Of a stretch of 14,305 nt of DNA, positions 6,371 through 14,190 are shown piece after piece (position 1 is the stretch's first letter; every line of letters starts with the position of its first letter). Both the position numbers and the translations under genes were made by a program. The notes beneath the pieces were generated by a model. The model had not been told where the DNA came from and did not search any database. It saw nothing but the letters and a program-made list of their open reading frames with translations. Source of the stretch: Lachnospiraceae bacterium UBA1753 (GTDB lineage: Bacteria > Bacillota > Clostridia > Lachnospirales > Lachnospiraceae); NCBI GenBank assembly GCA_002317595.1, contig DCHL01000018.1:1-14305 (forward strand), written 5' to 3'.

Positions 6371-7293
6371 TTTGTCACCTCAAAAATAAAGTCACGAACG
6401 GCGTCCAGCGCCTTGACTGCGGCTGCAATCGGCATCTGCTGGAACACATGCCAGCAATTCTTGTATACCTGAAGCCTGCACAATACTCCCTGCTTAAGAG
6501 CCTTCTTTGCAAGAAGTTCACTGTCAGAGCGAAGTATCTCGTGGCTTCCAACCTGAACGAGCATTGGTGGCAGGCCGGTAAGGTCCGCAAGAAGCGGACT
6601 GTAGCAGGGCTTTGAGTAATCATCAAATCCAGCATAGGCCTCTCTCACAGATATGACATACTCGTAGGATAGCATAGGATCCTTATCTGCGCAGTTTACA
6701 TAACTCGGGTTAACCGCTCTCATATCAGTCCAGGGACTCATAAGGACAAGGGCCTTAGGAAGTAGGCGCTGTGCGTCGCGAAGACGTATGCACAGCTCCA
6801 AAGCCATATTGCCACCTGCGGAATCACCGCACAAAATTATCTGTCCAGCACCATACCCCTTCATCATCAGGTAATCCCACACTGCCGACGCATCGTCCAG
6901 TGCCGATGGATATGGATGTTCCGGAGCAAGGCTATACTCAAATGAAACCACTTCAAGGGATGTGTGGGCTGCAAGCTTCGATGCCAGCACCCTTGCATAC
7001 CCCAGGCCACCGCAGGTGTACCCACCGCCATGACAGTATAAAATGATTGTCCTTGAAGAATGAGGGAAGGATGGAGCCGTCCACTCGCAGTTAATATTTC
7101 CAACACTGAAGCCTTCTGTCTTCACGTCGATGGGAGCAGCTGCGACCTTTGCGAAAAATTCCATCTCAGAGCGCTGTTTATCAAGATTATTCTCCCTCGC
7201 CCTCATGTTCTGCACTGAACGAAGAGTCTTCATAAGAAACTCGTTTTCTTCGCGTGTTCCGTTTTTATTCTTTATCAGACTAAGTAATTTCAA
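6367..7293 (-). CDS. HSL-family alpha/beta hydrolase (acetyl-esterase-like)
   Basis: A 308-residue esterase/lipase of the hormone-sensitive-lipase family. The oxyanion-hole motif is H88-GGG-Y and the nucleophile is S158 in GDSAGGN. H282 in NCWHVF is the catalytic histidine. The acid is probably E252 in GSHEILRSD, aligned with the Asp of the usual DPLxD motif; D257 is the alternative. No signal peptide or membrane helix is evident, so it is likely cytoplasmic. The start is TTG at 7293, with GGGGGA 8 nt upstream; an ATG 16 bases further up is out of frame. It is the first gene of the trio and its stop overlaps the acyltransferase start. Pairing an esterase with an acyltransferase suggests opposite or sequential steps on one ester substrate, which is an inference. 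A 37-bp repeat array lies directly upstream. Confidence 0.87.
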   Translation of the reverse strand: MKLLSLIKNKNGTREENEFLMKTLRSVQNMRARENNLDKQRSEMEFFAKVAAAPIDVKTEGFSVGNINCEWTAPSFPHSSRTIILYCHGGGYTCGGLGYARVLASKLAAHTSLEVVSFEYSLAPEHPYPSALDDASAVWDYLMMKGYGAGQIILCGDSAGGNMALELCIRLRDAQRLLPKALVLMSPWTDMRAVNPSYVNCADKDPMLSYEYVISVREAYAGFDDYSKPCYSPLLADLTGLPPMLVQVGSHEILRSDSELLAKKALKQGVLCRLQVYKNCWHVFQQMPIAAAVKALDAVRDFIFEVTN

Positions 7294-7323
7294 ATTCAGT
7301 TTCCCCCATCATAGTATCGCGTT

Positions 7324-7472
7324 CTGCTTCCCCAGAACTATGCACATTAATATTAGTGCTCTGCTTTCCCAGAACTATGCACATTAATATTAGTGCGCTG
7401 CTTTCCCAGAACTATGCACATTAATATTAGTGCTCTGCTTCCCCCAGAACTATGCACATAAGTAATCATGCG
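7324..7472. repeat. 37-bp tandem repeat, four copies, upstream of the hydrolase
   Basis: Units start at 7324, 7361, 7398 and 7435, with an exact 37-bp period and one extra C in the fourth. Each reads CTGCTT-CCCAGAACTATGC-ACATTAATATTAGTGC. Three contain GCAC, ten A/T bases, then GTGC: an imperfect dyad with an operator-like look. On the minus strand each unit also contains CTGGGRAAGCAG, similar to the G-rich ribosome binding site of the hydrolase. That site itself seems to lie in a degenerate extra copy at about 7300-7323. Confidence 0.88.
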
Positions 7473-7495
7473 CTACTTTCCTTAAAGTATACCAT

Positions 7496-7524
7496 AAAAA
7501 GGCGCCTGCATGTAAACAGACGCC
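7496..7524 (-). terminator. Intrinsic terminator of the EAL gene
   Basis: On the minus strand GGCGTCTG pairs with CAGGCGCC (one G-U pair) around an 8-base loop and is followed by five T (complement of 7496-7500). It lies 17 bp past the stop of the phosphodiesterase gene, so that gene is transcribed separately from the hydrolase trio. The trio promoter must then lie in about 7310-7495, the repeat region. Confidence 0.85.
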
Positions 7525-7540
7525 CTCATCAGCTACAATT

Positions 7541-9604
7541 CTATTTTGTCATGCCTTTTACGGCATACAGGCTTTTTTCAAAATCGTCCTCTTCCATAGG
7601 CTTTGCGAAGAAAAATCCCTGGATTCCATCGCAGCCAATATCCCGAAGAAATCCCACCTGTTCCTTGACCTCAACACCCTCTGCAATGACCTCAAGACCT
7701 AAGTCCTTGACCATGGCGATGGTGTGCTTAAGCAGTACATCTCCTGCGTGGTCCCCAATGTAATCGATGATACTCTTATCGAGCTTAAGTGTATCAAACC
7801 TCATCATATTGAGCGTTGAGAGAGACGAGAAGCCTGCTCCGAAATCATCGATATGGAGGTGGAAGCCTGCATCATAGAACTTATCAGCAAGTTCCTTGAT
7901 TTCGCCGTTTCCGACAGCCGCACTCTCTGTTATCTCAAGAGGCACATACTTCGGATCGATTCCAATAAAATCAGCAATCCTGCCATAGTCCTCAACAATT
8001 GAATTAAAGTACAGGCTGGCGCGGGACAGGTTCACTGAGATAGGAATTATCCTGCCATATTTTTTCTCCCAGTCAATCTGCCTCTCACAGACATTTGAGA
8101 AAACATATTTATCAAGCTCAAGAATCATTCCATTGCTCTCGAAGATTGGAATGAACTTGCCAGGACTCACGAGCTGACCATCGGGACGAAGCCATCTGAC
8201 AAGGGCCTCTGCTCCGATCATCTCAAGAGAATCCGGATCATACTTGGGCTGATACCATATCTTGAACTCCTTGTTCTCAAGCGCCTTCTCAAAGGAATCC
8301 TCAATAAATTTAATCTCAAGGGCACGCTCCACGTCCTCCTGTCTGAAGAAGGCATAGAACTCATCCTTGCTCGACTTAATCCTGTGCTTGGCTGTGTTGG
8401 CCTCTGAGAGAACCACCTGATTCCTCATTCCAGCCTTCCACCTGGTCACGCCGAAGTAAGGGCTTATCTTGGGAATACCCTCCTCAGCAACCATGAACTC
8501 TATGTTCCTGTTTATCTCATCAAGGACCTTGGCAACAGTCTCATCACTGTCAACCTTCAGGAAGAATACAAAATGGTCAGCGTTCAGATGCCCATAGAAA
8601 CCGCAGCCATGTACCGCATTATCAATTATAATGCTAATCTTGCGGAGGATATCATCACCCTTGGAAATACCGCAAACGCTATTTACCAGCTTGAACGCCT
8701 TGATATCAGCCGAAACTACATATCCTGTGCCACCCTCACGCTTTAGCTGTTCAGAATAGAAGGTGTAATTCCAGCCGCCCGTCAGCTGGTCTATATATGC
8801 CAGACGCTCCCACGCTTCTGCCTTCTCGGTATTGACATCCGCAAATCCAACAACGGCCCTGGAGAGCACGCCTTCTTCCGAGAGATTTACGAACTTAGCC
8901 CTGATGAACTTGGGCGCACCGTCTCGCAGAACCCTGAACTCGTAAACAAATGAGCGACGTAATTCGTCAGAAAAATATTTGCTCAGGTTCTCATAGGAAG
9001 TCATCTGCAGTACTGATGCCTGTTCCTCTGGCACAACCTCATGGATGATGTAATTCTTCATAACATCCCCATACTTAGGACGCGAAGAAATCTGCTGACC
9101 ATAATTATCATTGATGAAATCCGCCATACGGTATGGCGTAACCTCATCCTTGATAAAGTCAACAAAGTACATGGACGAATAATCATCACTGAGAACCTTT
9201 GACAGTTCCACAGCCCTCATATGGTCATCGTAGTACTCAAGTACTCCGCCAACAATTGTAGGGAATCCAGTCTCGTCACGTTCCATTACAGATAGCGCAA
9301 GCCTGTAGAACCTGTTGCCATCAGCGGTTCTTAGTGTCTCGCTGACGGTATCAGGTCCCTCGAGGATTCTCTGGTACGTCCTGTTATTCTTCTCCTTGTC
9401 CTTAGAAAAAACAAAGGAATCTGCCACAGAATCAGGAGCATTCTCATAGTGACGCTTGCACCCGAAATGTCTCGCAGTTGATTCTGAAAGCATTATCAGT
9501 TTTTCTTTCGGATAAAATCTGAAGGTGTGAATTTTAAGTGCCTGAAGTGCCATCTGACTCTCCAGGTCCATCTCCCTCCTCACATCTATTTCTTCAAAAC
9601 TCAT
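7541..9604 (-). CDS. c-di-GMP phosphodiesterase (PAS-like, degenerate GGDEF, EAL)
   Basis: A 687-residue soluble signalling protein. Residues 1-260 look like two PAS-type sensor regions. Residues 265-420 are a GGDEF domain whose signature is N341-A-D-H-F345 instead of GGDEF, so diguanylate cyclase activity is not expected. Residues 430-680 are an EAL domain with the expected metal and catalytic residues: E466-A-L, N525 (VNLS), E557 (LEITES), D586-D587 (IDDFGAGFSS), K607 (LKLDKS), E642 and E645 (AEGVE), and Q662 before GFFFAKP. It should hydrolyse c-di-GMP to pGpG, possibly with the degenerate GGDEF acting as a GTP-sensing regulator as known for some relatives. No membrane segment is seen, so it senses a cytoplasmic signal. 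The start ATG at 9604 follows GGTGGAG. It is monocistronic, with a terminator downstream, and divergent from the zinc-ribbon gene. Confidence 0.92.
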   Translation of the reverse strand: MSFEEIDVRREMDLESQMALQALKIHTFRFYPKEKLIMLSESTARHFGCKRHYENAPDSVADSFVFSKDKEKNNRTYQRILEGPDTVSETLRTADGNRFYRLALSVMERDETGFPTIVGGVLEYYDDHMRAVELSKVLSDDYSSMYFVDFIKDEVTPYRMADFINDNYGQQISSRPKYGDVMKNYIIHEVVPEEQASVLQMTSYENLSKYFSDELRRSFVYEFRVLRDGAPKFIRAKFVNLSEEGVLSRAVVGFADVNTEKAEAWERLAYIDQLTGGWNYTFYSEQLKREGGTGYVVSADIKAFKLVNSVCGISKGDDILRKISIIIDNAVHGCGFYGHLNADHFVFFLKVDSDETVAKVLDEINRNIEFMVAEEGIPKISPYFGVTRWKAGMRNQVVLSEANTAKHRIKSSKDEFYAFFRQEDVERALEIKFIEDSFEKALENKEFKIWYQPKYDPDSLEMIGAEALVRWLRPDGQLVSPGKFIPIFESNGMILELDKYVFSNVCERQIDWEKKYGRIIPISVNLSRASLYFNSIVEDYGRIADFIGIDPKYVPLEITESAAVGNGEIKELADKFYDAGFHLHIDDFGAGFSSLSTLNMMRFDTLKLDKSIIDYIGDHAGDVLLKHTIAMVKDLGLEVIAEGVEVKEQVGFLRDIGCDGIQGFFFAKPMEEDDFEKSLYAVKGMTK

Positions 9605-9645
9605 AATATCTCCACCCTAAATTATAAAGAAACACATATTTATCA

Positions 9646-9674
9646 TACACTAAAACCAACAAAAGTGTTATACT
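9646..9674 (+). promoter_or_regulatory. Candidate promoter for the zinc-ribbon/TPM pair
   Basis: TATACT (9669-9674) is a good -10 box. A weak -35 (TACACT, 9646-9651) lies 17 bp upstream, which would give a leader of about 40 nt. The 115-bp divergent gap (9605-9719) is AT-rich and is one of the few without a tandem repeat. The minus-strand promoter of the EAL gene must also be here, but I cannot place it confidently. Confidence 0.35.
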
Positions 9675-9719
9675 ATTTTTATATATTTTTATACATTTTC
9701 ACAAAAAGGAGGTTCATCA

Positions 9720-11315
9720 ATGGTAAATCAATGTTCAAACTGTGGCGCAGGCCTGAGGTTTGATATTGCCACGCAGCGCCTTAAATGCGACAGCTGCGAC
9801 TCAGATTTTGATCCTGATGAGTATAGCCGAAGCACCGATGCTGAAGAAGATAACGACCCTTCCGAGATAGAAGTCACACTGTTCTCCTGTCCTAACTGCG
9901 GTGGCGAGATTACCTCTACCGAAGAGGAAGCTGCGCAGTACTGTCTCTACTGCGGAAGTTTTGTCACACTGAGCAGCCGCCTTACAAAAATGAAGGTTCC
10001 CGGGAACATTCTTCCGTTCTCAAGGACCCAGGAGCAGTGCTGTGAATCCTATTCCAAGATGATAAAAAGGAAGCTTTATGCTCCCAAGGAGTTCAGGAAC
10101 CAGTCATTCATCAAGGGCTTCAAGGGAATCTACATTCCCTACTGGGTGTACGACTACACCTATGGCCCCGATGTCACTATGAATGGTTCGACTTCAACAA
10201 GGTCGGGAGACTACATCGAAAAGCAGCTCTACAAGATAAAATGCCAGATAGATGGCAGGATTGAGGGAATATCCTATGATGCTTCTTCGAGTTTTGACGA
10301 CAACATCAGTCACCAGCTCTCGCCCTTTGCCAGCAGCAAAATGAAGCCCTTCAATCCTTCATATATGTTCGGCTTCTATGCGGACACCGCCGATGTCAGC
10401 GAAGACCTCTACACAGCCGAAGCCGACGAGACAGCACAGGACGATATCTGGGACAGAATTGAATCAAACCCAGAAATTGCCAAGGGCCACCCCGACCGTC
10501 CTGAGTATTCAAGGTTCAAAAGTGACTTCCATCTGAAGCGAAGCTGCAGACTTGCACTGCTTCCAGTGTGGTTCCTCACCTGGCGCAGGGGCGAGCGCGT
10601 TGCCTACTCCGCAGTAAACGGTGATTCAGGCGAGATATATTCAGAGATTCCTGTGGATATTTTCAGGTACCTTGTAATCTCACTCATCACTGCACTGCCA
10701 ATCTTCTTCCTACTGAACGCGTTCTGCACCTTCAACGGAAGCAAACTGCTGCTGATATCGATTATCCTTTCGCTCTCAACACTTCTGATTTACGAGGTGC
10801 AGCTTGAGAAAATCCTGAGAAGGCTTAAGCATGCAGACGATGCAGGATACCTGTCCGTCAACACAGAGGCGCAGAAGGATGTTGAGAGGAATGTCACAGA
10901 CAACATAATCGGTATAGTACTTGATAGCGTCAAGGAACTCCTGTCCTTCAACGGCATCAGCGGATTCATCGGAACCATCGTACTTGTAGGAGGCGCTGTC
11001 ATCTTCATGTCCGAATATGTCATCTTCGGACTACTGATATTTGCGCTGTTCCTCCCGATATACACAATCTACAGGATTGTAAAGTGCTCTAAGATACTGA
11101 ATGATAAGCTGATAGGACTCGACATAGCCGGTGCGGTCGCAGCACTCGTAGCCAGCATCATCGTCTACACGCTGTCACCGGCAAATGACATGTTCTATTA
11201 CGTCACTGCGATAGTCTGCATGATCGGAATTGCATTCACCGCAGTCAGCACTATTGAAAGGTACAATGACCTCATTACAAGGCCCGTACCCCATTGGGAG
11301 GCGAGGAACAGATGA
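9720..11315 (+). CDS. Double zinc-ribbon multi-pass membrane protein (TPM partner)
   Basis: A 531-residue protein with two N-terminal zinc ribbons: C5-x2-C8 with C23-x2-C26, and C57-x2-C60 with C75-x2-C78. A soluble middle region of about 230 residues contains IKGFKGIYIPYWVYDYTYG. Four to six membrane helices follow from about residue 315 (near 318-342, 345-362, 420-460 and 475-515). Proteins of this layout occur in Firmicutes next to TPM-domain and SPFH-domain genes; the molecular role is not established. A separate family of cytosolic zinc ribbons resembling PriA or TFIIB is sometimes named in annotations, but nothing here shows a helicase or transcription function. The ATG follows a near-perfect AAAGGAGG at suitable spacing. 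The stop TGA overlaps the ATG of the TPM gene (ATGA), so the two are translationally coupled. Confidence 0.82.
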   Translation: MVNQCSNCGAGLRFDIATQRLKCDSCDSDFDPDEYSRSTDAEEDNDPSEIEVTLFSCPNCGGEITSTEEEAAQYCLYCGSFVTLSSRLTKMKVPGNILPFSRTQEQCCESYSKMIKRKLYAPKEFRNQSFIKGFKGIYIPYWVYDYTYGPDVTMNGSTSTRSGDYIEKQLYKIKCQIDGRIEGISYDASSSFDDNISHQLSPFASSKMKPFNPSYMFGFYADTADVSEDLYTAEADETAQDDIWDRIESNPEIAKGHPDRPEYSRFKSDFHLKRSCRLALLPVWFLTWRRGERVAYSAVNGDSGEIYSEIPVDIFRYLVISLITALPIFFLLNAFCTFNGSKLLLISIILSLSTLLIYEVQLEKILRRLKHADDAGYLSVNTEAQKDVERNVTDNIIGIVLDSVKELLSFNGISGFIGTIVLVGGAVIFMSEYVIFGLLIFALFLPIYTIYRIVKCSKILNDKLIGLDIAGAVAALVASIIVYTLSPANDMFYYVTAIVCMIGIAFTAVSTIERYNDLITRPVPHWEARNR

Positions 11316-12079
11316 AAAAATTTATGATTTTAATCTCCACAGTTCTTCTCTTCTCAGGATTGCTGGCTATTCCCGTCCTCGCTGAAGGAAATGACGATGT
11401 TCCTCGCTACGAGGCAGCTATCTGGGACGAGGCGGACCTTCTCACAGACGAGGAAGAAACGGCTCTCATTTACGAAATGGAAGAGCTCCGGTCATATGGA
11501 AATGTAATTTTCAGCACGACAGTACTTGATAAGGGTGCAGACTATGAAAAGAATTCCCAGGACCTCTACTATAAGTACTATGGCAACCAGCCTGGTATTC
11601 TCTTCCAAATAGATATGGGTAACAGAAAGCTCACACTGACTGCCTCCACGCAGATGGAGGAATACATCAAGTCAGAGCGGGAGTCCATCGTCGACAACAT
11701 TTACCAGCTTGCCTCAGGCGGCAACTACTACGCCTGTGCCAGCGAGTGCTTTTCTGAAGTGAAGGCAGTTCTCAACGACGAGCGAATTGCCCATAAGATG
11801 AAGCACATCAACAATGCACTGCTTGCGCTGATACTTGCACTGGTTCTCAACTTCCTCCTGGTGTTCTACACCACGACAAAGAAAAAGAACCTGGCAGCAT
11901 CTCTGCTGGCAGGTTCCGTGATTACAGGTGTTGTTACAAACGCTGCTGTATCCAAGGGAAGAGTCACCAAGATTTACAGCCCTGTCTCTTCATCAAGCGG
12001 CAGCGGCGGTTCCTCTGGCGGTGGTTCCTCTGGTGGTGGCGGTGGATTCTCCGGTGGTTCATCCAGCCACGGATTCTAG
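11312..12079 (+). CDS. TPM-domain protein (YgcG-like), exported and anchored
   Basis: A 255-residue protein. It has a signal peptide (MKKFMILISTVLLFSGLLA, cleavage plausible after A24), a TPM domain at about residues 35-155 (AIWDEADLLTDEEETALIYE at its start), a membrane helix at about 169-187, and a low-complexity Gly/Ser tail ending in GGGGGFSGGSSSHGF. The domain is therefore outside, with the helix in the membrane. TPM domains are reported as phosphatase-like or as assembly and repair factors in other systems; the activity here is unknown. I choose ATG 11312, which overlaps the upstream stop as ATGA and follows GAGGAA. A TTG at 11294 would add six residues ahead of the signal peptide and is less likely. 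The last two codons and the stop lie in a tandem repeat shared with the end of trpA. Confidence 0.87.
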   Translation: MKKFMILISTVLLFSGLLAIPVLAEGNDDVPRYEAAIWDEADLLTDEEETALIYEMEELRSYGNVIFSTTVLDKGADYEKNSQDLYYKYYGNQPGILFQIDMGNRKLTLTASTQMEEYIKSERESIVDNIYQLASGGNYYACASECFSEVKAVLNDERIAHKMKHINNALLALILALVLNFLLVFYTTTKKKNLAASLLAGSVITGVVTNAAVSKGRVTKIYSPVSSSSGSGGSSGGGSSGGGGGFSGGSSSHGF

Positions 12080-12156
12080 ATACTACTCCGCGTCGGTCGA
12101 TTCTAGATACTATGTACCGCGTCGGTCGATTCTAGATACTATGCACCGCGTCAGCC
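12072..12156. repeat. 27-29-bp tandem repeat bridging the TPM and trpA stop codons
   Basis: Three units start at 12072, 12099 and 12128: GATTCTAGATACTA, a variable few bases, then CCGCGTCRG. Each contains TCTAGA, whose CTAG reads TAG on both strands. The first unit supplies the TPM stop (12077-12079), and the third supplies the trpA stop on the opposite strand (complement of 12132-12134). The whole gap between the convergent genes is thus repeat, and I see no intrinsic terminator in it. Confidence 0.87.
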
Positions 12157-12908
12157 ATTGACTTAACGTAGGCTGCGACCTTCTCCGTTGCAGCCTCGCC
12201 GTCAGCAGCGATCATTCTTACGATTGCAGAACCAACAATTGAACCATCTGCCTTTGCAGCCATGTTGGCAGCCTGCTCAGGTGTACTGATACCAAATCCA
12301 ATGGCAACAGGCACATCTGTCACTTCCTTGATTGACTTGGCAATCTTATCAACGTCAGTTGTAATCTGGCTTCTTACTCCTGTAACTCCCATTGAAGACA
12401 CAAGGTAAATAAAGCCCTTTGCTTCCTTTGCAATCATCTGGATTCTCTGCTCAGATGTAGGTGCGATGAGCGAGATGACATCAACGCCATACTTGGCTGC
12501 GACCTCATCTGCCTCAGCCTTCTCCTCGTAGGGAAGGTCAGCGATGATGACTCCATCAACGCCGCTCTCCTGACACTTTGAGAAAAATCTGTCGTATCCG
12601 TAGTGGAACACGGGATTTAAGTATCCCATGAGACAGAGCGGAATCTCAGACTTCTCTCTCACCTTCTTAACAATCTCAAATACGCCATCAGTGGTCATGC
12701 CACCGCCAAGCGCTCTGATGTTGGCCTCCTGAATGACAGGTCCCTCTGCGATAGGATCTGAGAAAGGAACACCAATCTCAACGATGTCAGCGCCTGCCTT
12801 CTCCATCTCAAGTACCATGTTCACGGTGAAGTCCGCTGTGGGATCACCAGCCGTAATGAATGCAATAAATGCCTTATTATTTTCAAATGCTCCTGCTATC
12901 CTACTCAT
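12132..12908 (-). CDS. trpA: Tryptophan synthase alpha subunit
   Basis: A 258-residue TIM-barrel enzyme that cleaves indole-3-glycerol phosphate to indole and glyceraldehyde 3-phosphate, passing indole to TrpB. The signature is VEIGVPFSDPIAEGPVIQ: E44 matches the catalytic Glu49 of E. coli, and E55 takes the place of Asp60. Glu at this position is allowed by the known family pattern, so activity is expected. The phosphate-binding GFGISTPEQ is near residue 205. The length is typical and the gene is intact. The start ATG overlaps the end of trpB (ATGAGTAG, 8 nt), which couples translation. The last codons (ADAVHSI, stop) lie in the tandem repeat at the convergent junction with the TPM gene. No other trp gene lies after it in the window. 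Confidence 0.97.
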   Translation of the reverse strand: MSRIAGAFENNKAFIAFITAGDPTADFTVNMVLEMEKAGADIVEIGVPFSDPIAEGPVIQEANIRALGGGMTTDGVFEIVKKVREKSEIPLCLMGYLNPVFHYGYDRFFSKCQESGVDGVIIADLPYEEKAEADEVAAKYGVDVISLIAPTSEQRIQMIAKEAKGFIYLVSSMGVTGVRSQITTDVDKIAKSIKEVTDVPVAIGFGISTPEQAANMAAKADGSIVGSAIVRMIAADGEAATEKVAAYVKSMADAVHSI

Positions 12909-14085
12909 GAATATCGTGCCCCCTGTATCTTGCTATAGCTGCTACGTCCTTGTCACCGCGGCCTGACAGGCAGATGATCATAATCTCATCCTTGTCCATG
13001 GTAGGTGCAAGCTTCATAGCGTGTGCAACTGCGTGTGCTGACTCGATGGCACAGATGATTCCCTCTGTCCTTGCGAGATACTCGAATGCATCAACCGCCT
13101 CATCATCAGTGACAGGTACGTACTGCGCCCTTCCGCTGTCATTGAGGTATGCGTGCTCAGGTCCGATTCCAGGATAGTCAAGTCCTGCGGAAATCGAGTA
13201 AACTGGTGCAATCTGTCCGTACTCATCCTGGCAAAAATATGACTTCATACCGTGGAACACACCGAGGGATCCTGTCGCGATTGTAGCTGCAGTCTCAGCT
13301 GTATCAACTCCTCTTCCGGCAGCCTCGCAGCCGATGAGCTTTACATCCTTGTCGTTAATGAAATTGTAGAACATTCCCATTGAGTTGGATCCGCCGCCTA
13401 CACAAGCAAGAACTGCTGTGGGAAGCTTGCCCTCTGTCTCAAGGATCTGCTCTCTGGCTTCCTTTGAGATAACTGACTGGAAATCACGAACAATCATAGG
13501 GAAGGGATGAGGTCCCATAACTGAACCGAGCACATAAAGTGTGTCGTCAACTCTTCCTGACCACTCTCTCATCGCCTCATTAACGGCATCCTTAAGAGTC
13601 TGTGTTCCTGTTGTAACCGCATTAACCTTGGCGCCAAGAAGCTCCATCCTGTACACATTGAGTGCCTGGCGGATTGTGTCCTCCTTACCCATGAAAATCT
13701 CACATTCCATATCAAGAAGGGCTGCTGCTGTTGCGGTGGCAACTCCATGCTGGCCAGCACCTGTCTCAGCAATTACTCTTGTCTTGCCCATCTTCTTTGC
13801 AAGAAGAACCTGGCCAAGTACGTTGTTGATTTTGTGGGAACCTGTGTGGTTAAGATCCTCTCTCTTCAGATAAATCTTGGCGCCGCCCAGATCCTTTGTC
13901 ATCTTCTCTGCATAATACAGAAGTGAAGGACGTCCTGCATACTCGCGGTTGAGCTGGTCAAGCTCTGCCACAAACTCAGGGTCATTCTTATAGTGCTCAT
14001 AGGCCTCCTCGAGCTTGATGACTTCATTCATCAGCGTCTCAGGGATATACTGGCCACCAAACTCACCGTATCTTCCTCTGCTCAT
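12901..14085 (-). CDS. trpB: Tryptophan synthase beta subunit
   Basis: A 394-residue PLP enzyme that condenses indole with serine to form tryptophan, as the partner of TrpA. The PLP lysine is K85 in HTGSHKINN. E107 in AETGAGQHG matches the catalytic Glu109 of E. coli, and the phosphate cup GGGSNSMG is near residue 230. The start of the conserved region, GRYGEFGGQYIPETLM, lies directly after the chosen start. I choose ATG 14085, because AAAGGA lies 9 nt upstream. The in-frame ATG at 14103 has no ribosome binding site and would add six residues. This is the TrpB1 type, fused to neither TrpF nor TrpA. The 200 bp upstream contain no gene but hold a duplicated promoter-like block, so trpBA may be expressed from there or as the end of a longer trp operon beyond the window. 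Confidence 0.97.
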   Translation of the reverse strand: MSRGRYGEFGGQYIPETLMNEVIKLEEAYEHYKNDPEFVAELDQLNREYAGRPSLLYYAEKMTKDLGGAKIYLKREDLNHTGSHKINNVLGQVLLAKKMGKTRVIAETGAGQHGVATATAAALLDMECEIFMGKEDTIRQALNVYRMELLGAKVNAVTTGTQTLKDAVNEAMREWSGRVDDTLYVLGSVMGPHPFPMIVRDFQSVISKEAREQILETEGKLPTAVLACVGGGSNSMGMFYNFINDKDVKLIGCEAAGRGVDTAETAATIATGSLGVFHGMKSYFCQDEYGQIAPVYSISAGLDYPGIGPEHAYLNDSGRAQYVPVTDDEAVDAFEYLARTEGIICAIESAHAVAHAMKLAPTMDKDEIMIICLSGRGDKDVAAIARYRGHDIHE

Positions 14086-14127
14086 TTCTTGGTTTCCTTT
14101 CATTGTATGTTGTATTGAATCTTACTA

Positions 14128-14156
14128 TTGCTTTGGTTGCGGTTTTGCCTTGGTTG
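14128..14156 (-). promoter_or_regulatory. CA-rich leader segment of trpB with a 12-bp direct repeat
   Basis: On the plus strand TTGCTTTGGTTG (14128-14139) and TTGCCTTGGTTG (14145-14156) differ at one base, with a 17-bp period. On the minus-strand transcript this gives repeated CAACCAARGCAA in an A/C-rich leader of about 100 nt. I see no T-box sequence, no Trp-rich leader peptide and no run of the triplet repeats bound by TRAP. Confidence 0.45.
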
Positions 14157-14190
14157 TTTTTTGGCAACTCACCTACCATTCCTTACAGTT

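Noticed and set aside
7481..7520. Promoter for the hydrolase trio made of TTTACA and TATACT on the minus strand
   Set aside because: The -35 would lie in the loop of the EAL terminator, and the 19-bp spacing is long; too weak to list as a feature.
12080..12131. Intrinsic terminator between the convergent TPM and trpA genes
   Set aside because: The only dyad is the short TCTAGA in each unit and there is no T-run on either strand.
12738..12746. TrpA has Glu in place of the catalytic Asp60 of E. coli
   Set aside because: The established tryptophan synthase alpha signature allows D or E at this position, so it is a natural variant and not a sign of lost function.
14065..14179. 38-codon frame on the minus strand overlapping the start of trpB, as a possible leader peptide
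   Set aside because: It has no tryptophan codons, its only Shine-Dalgarno-like bases abut the ATG, and it is out of frame with trpB.
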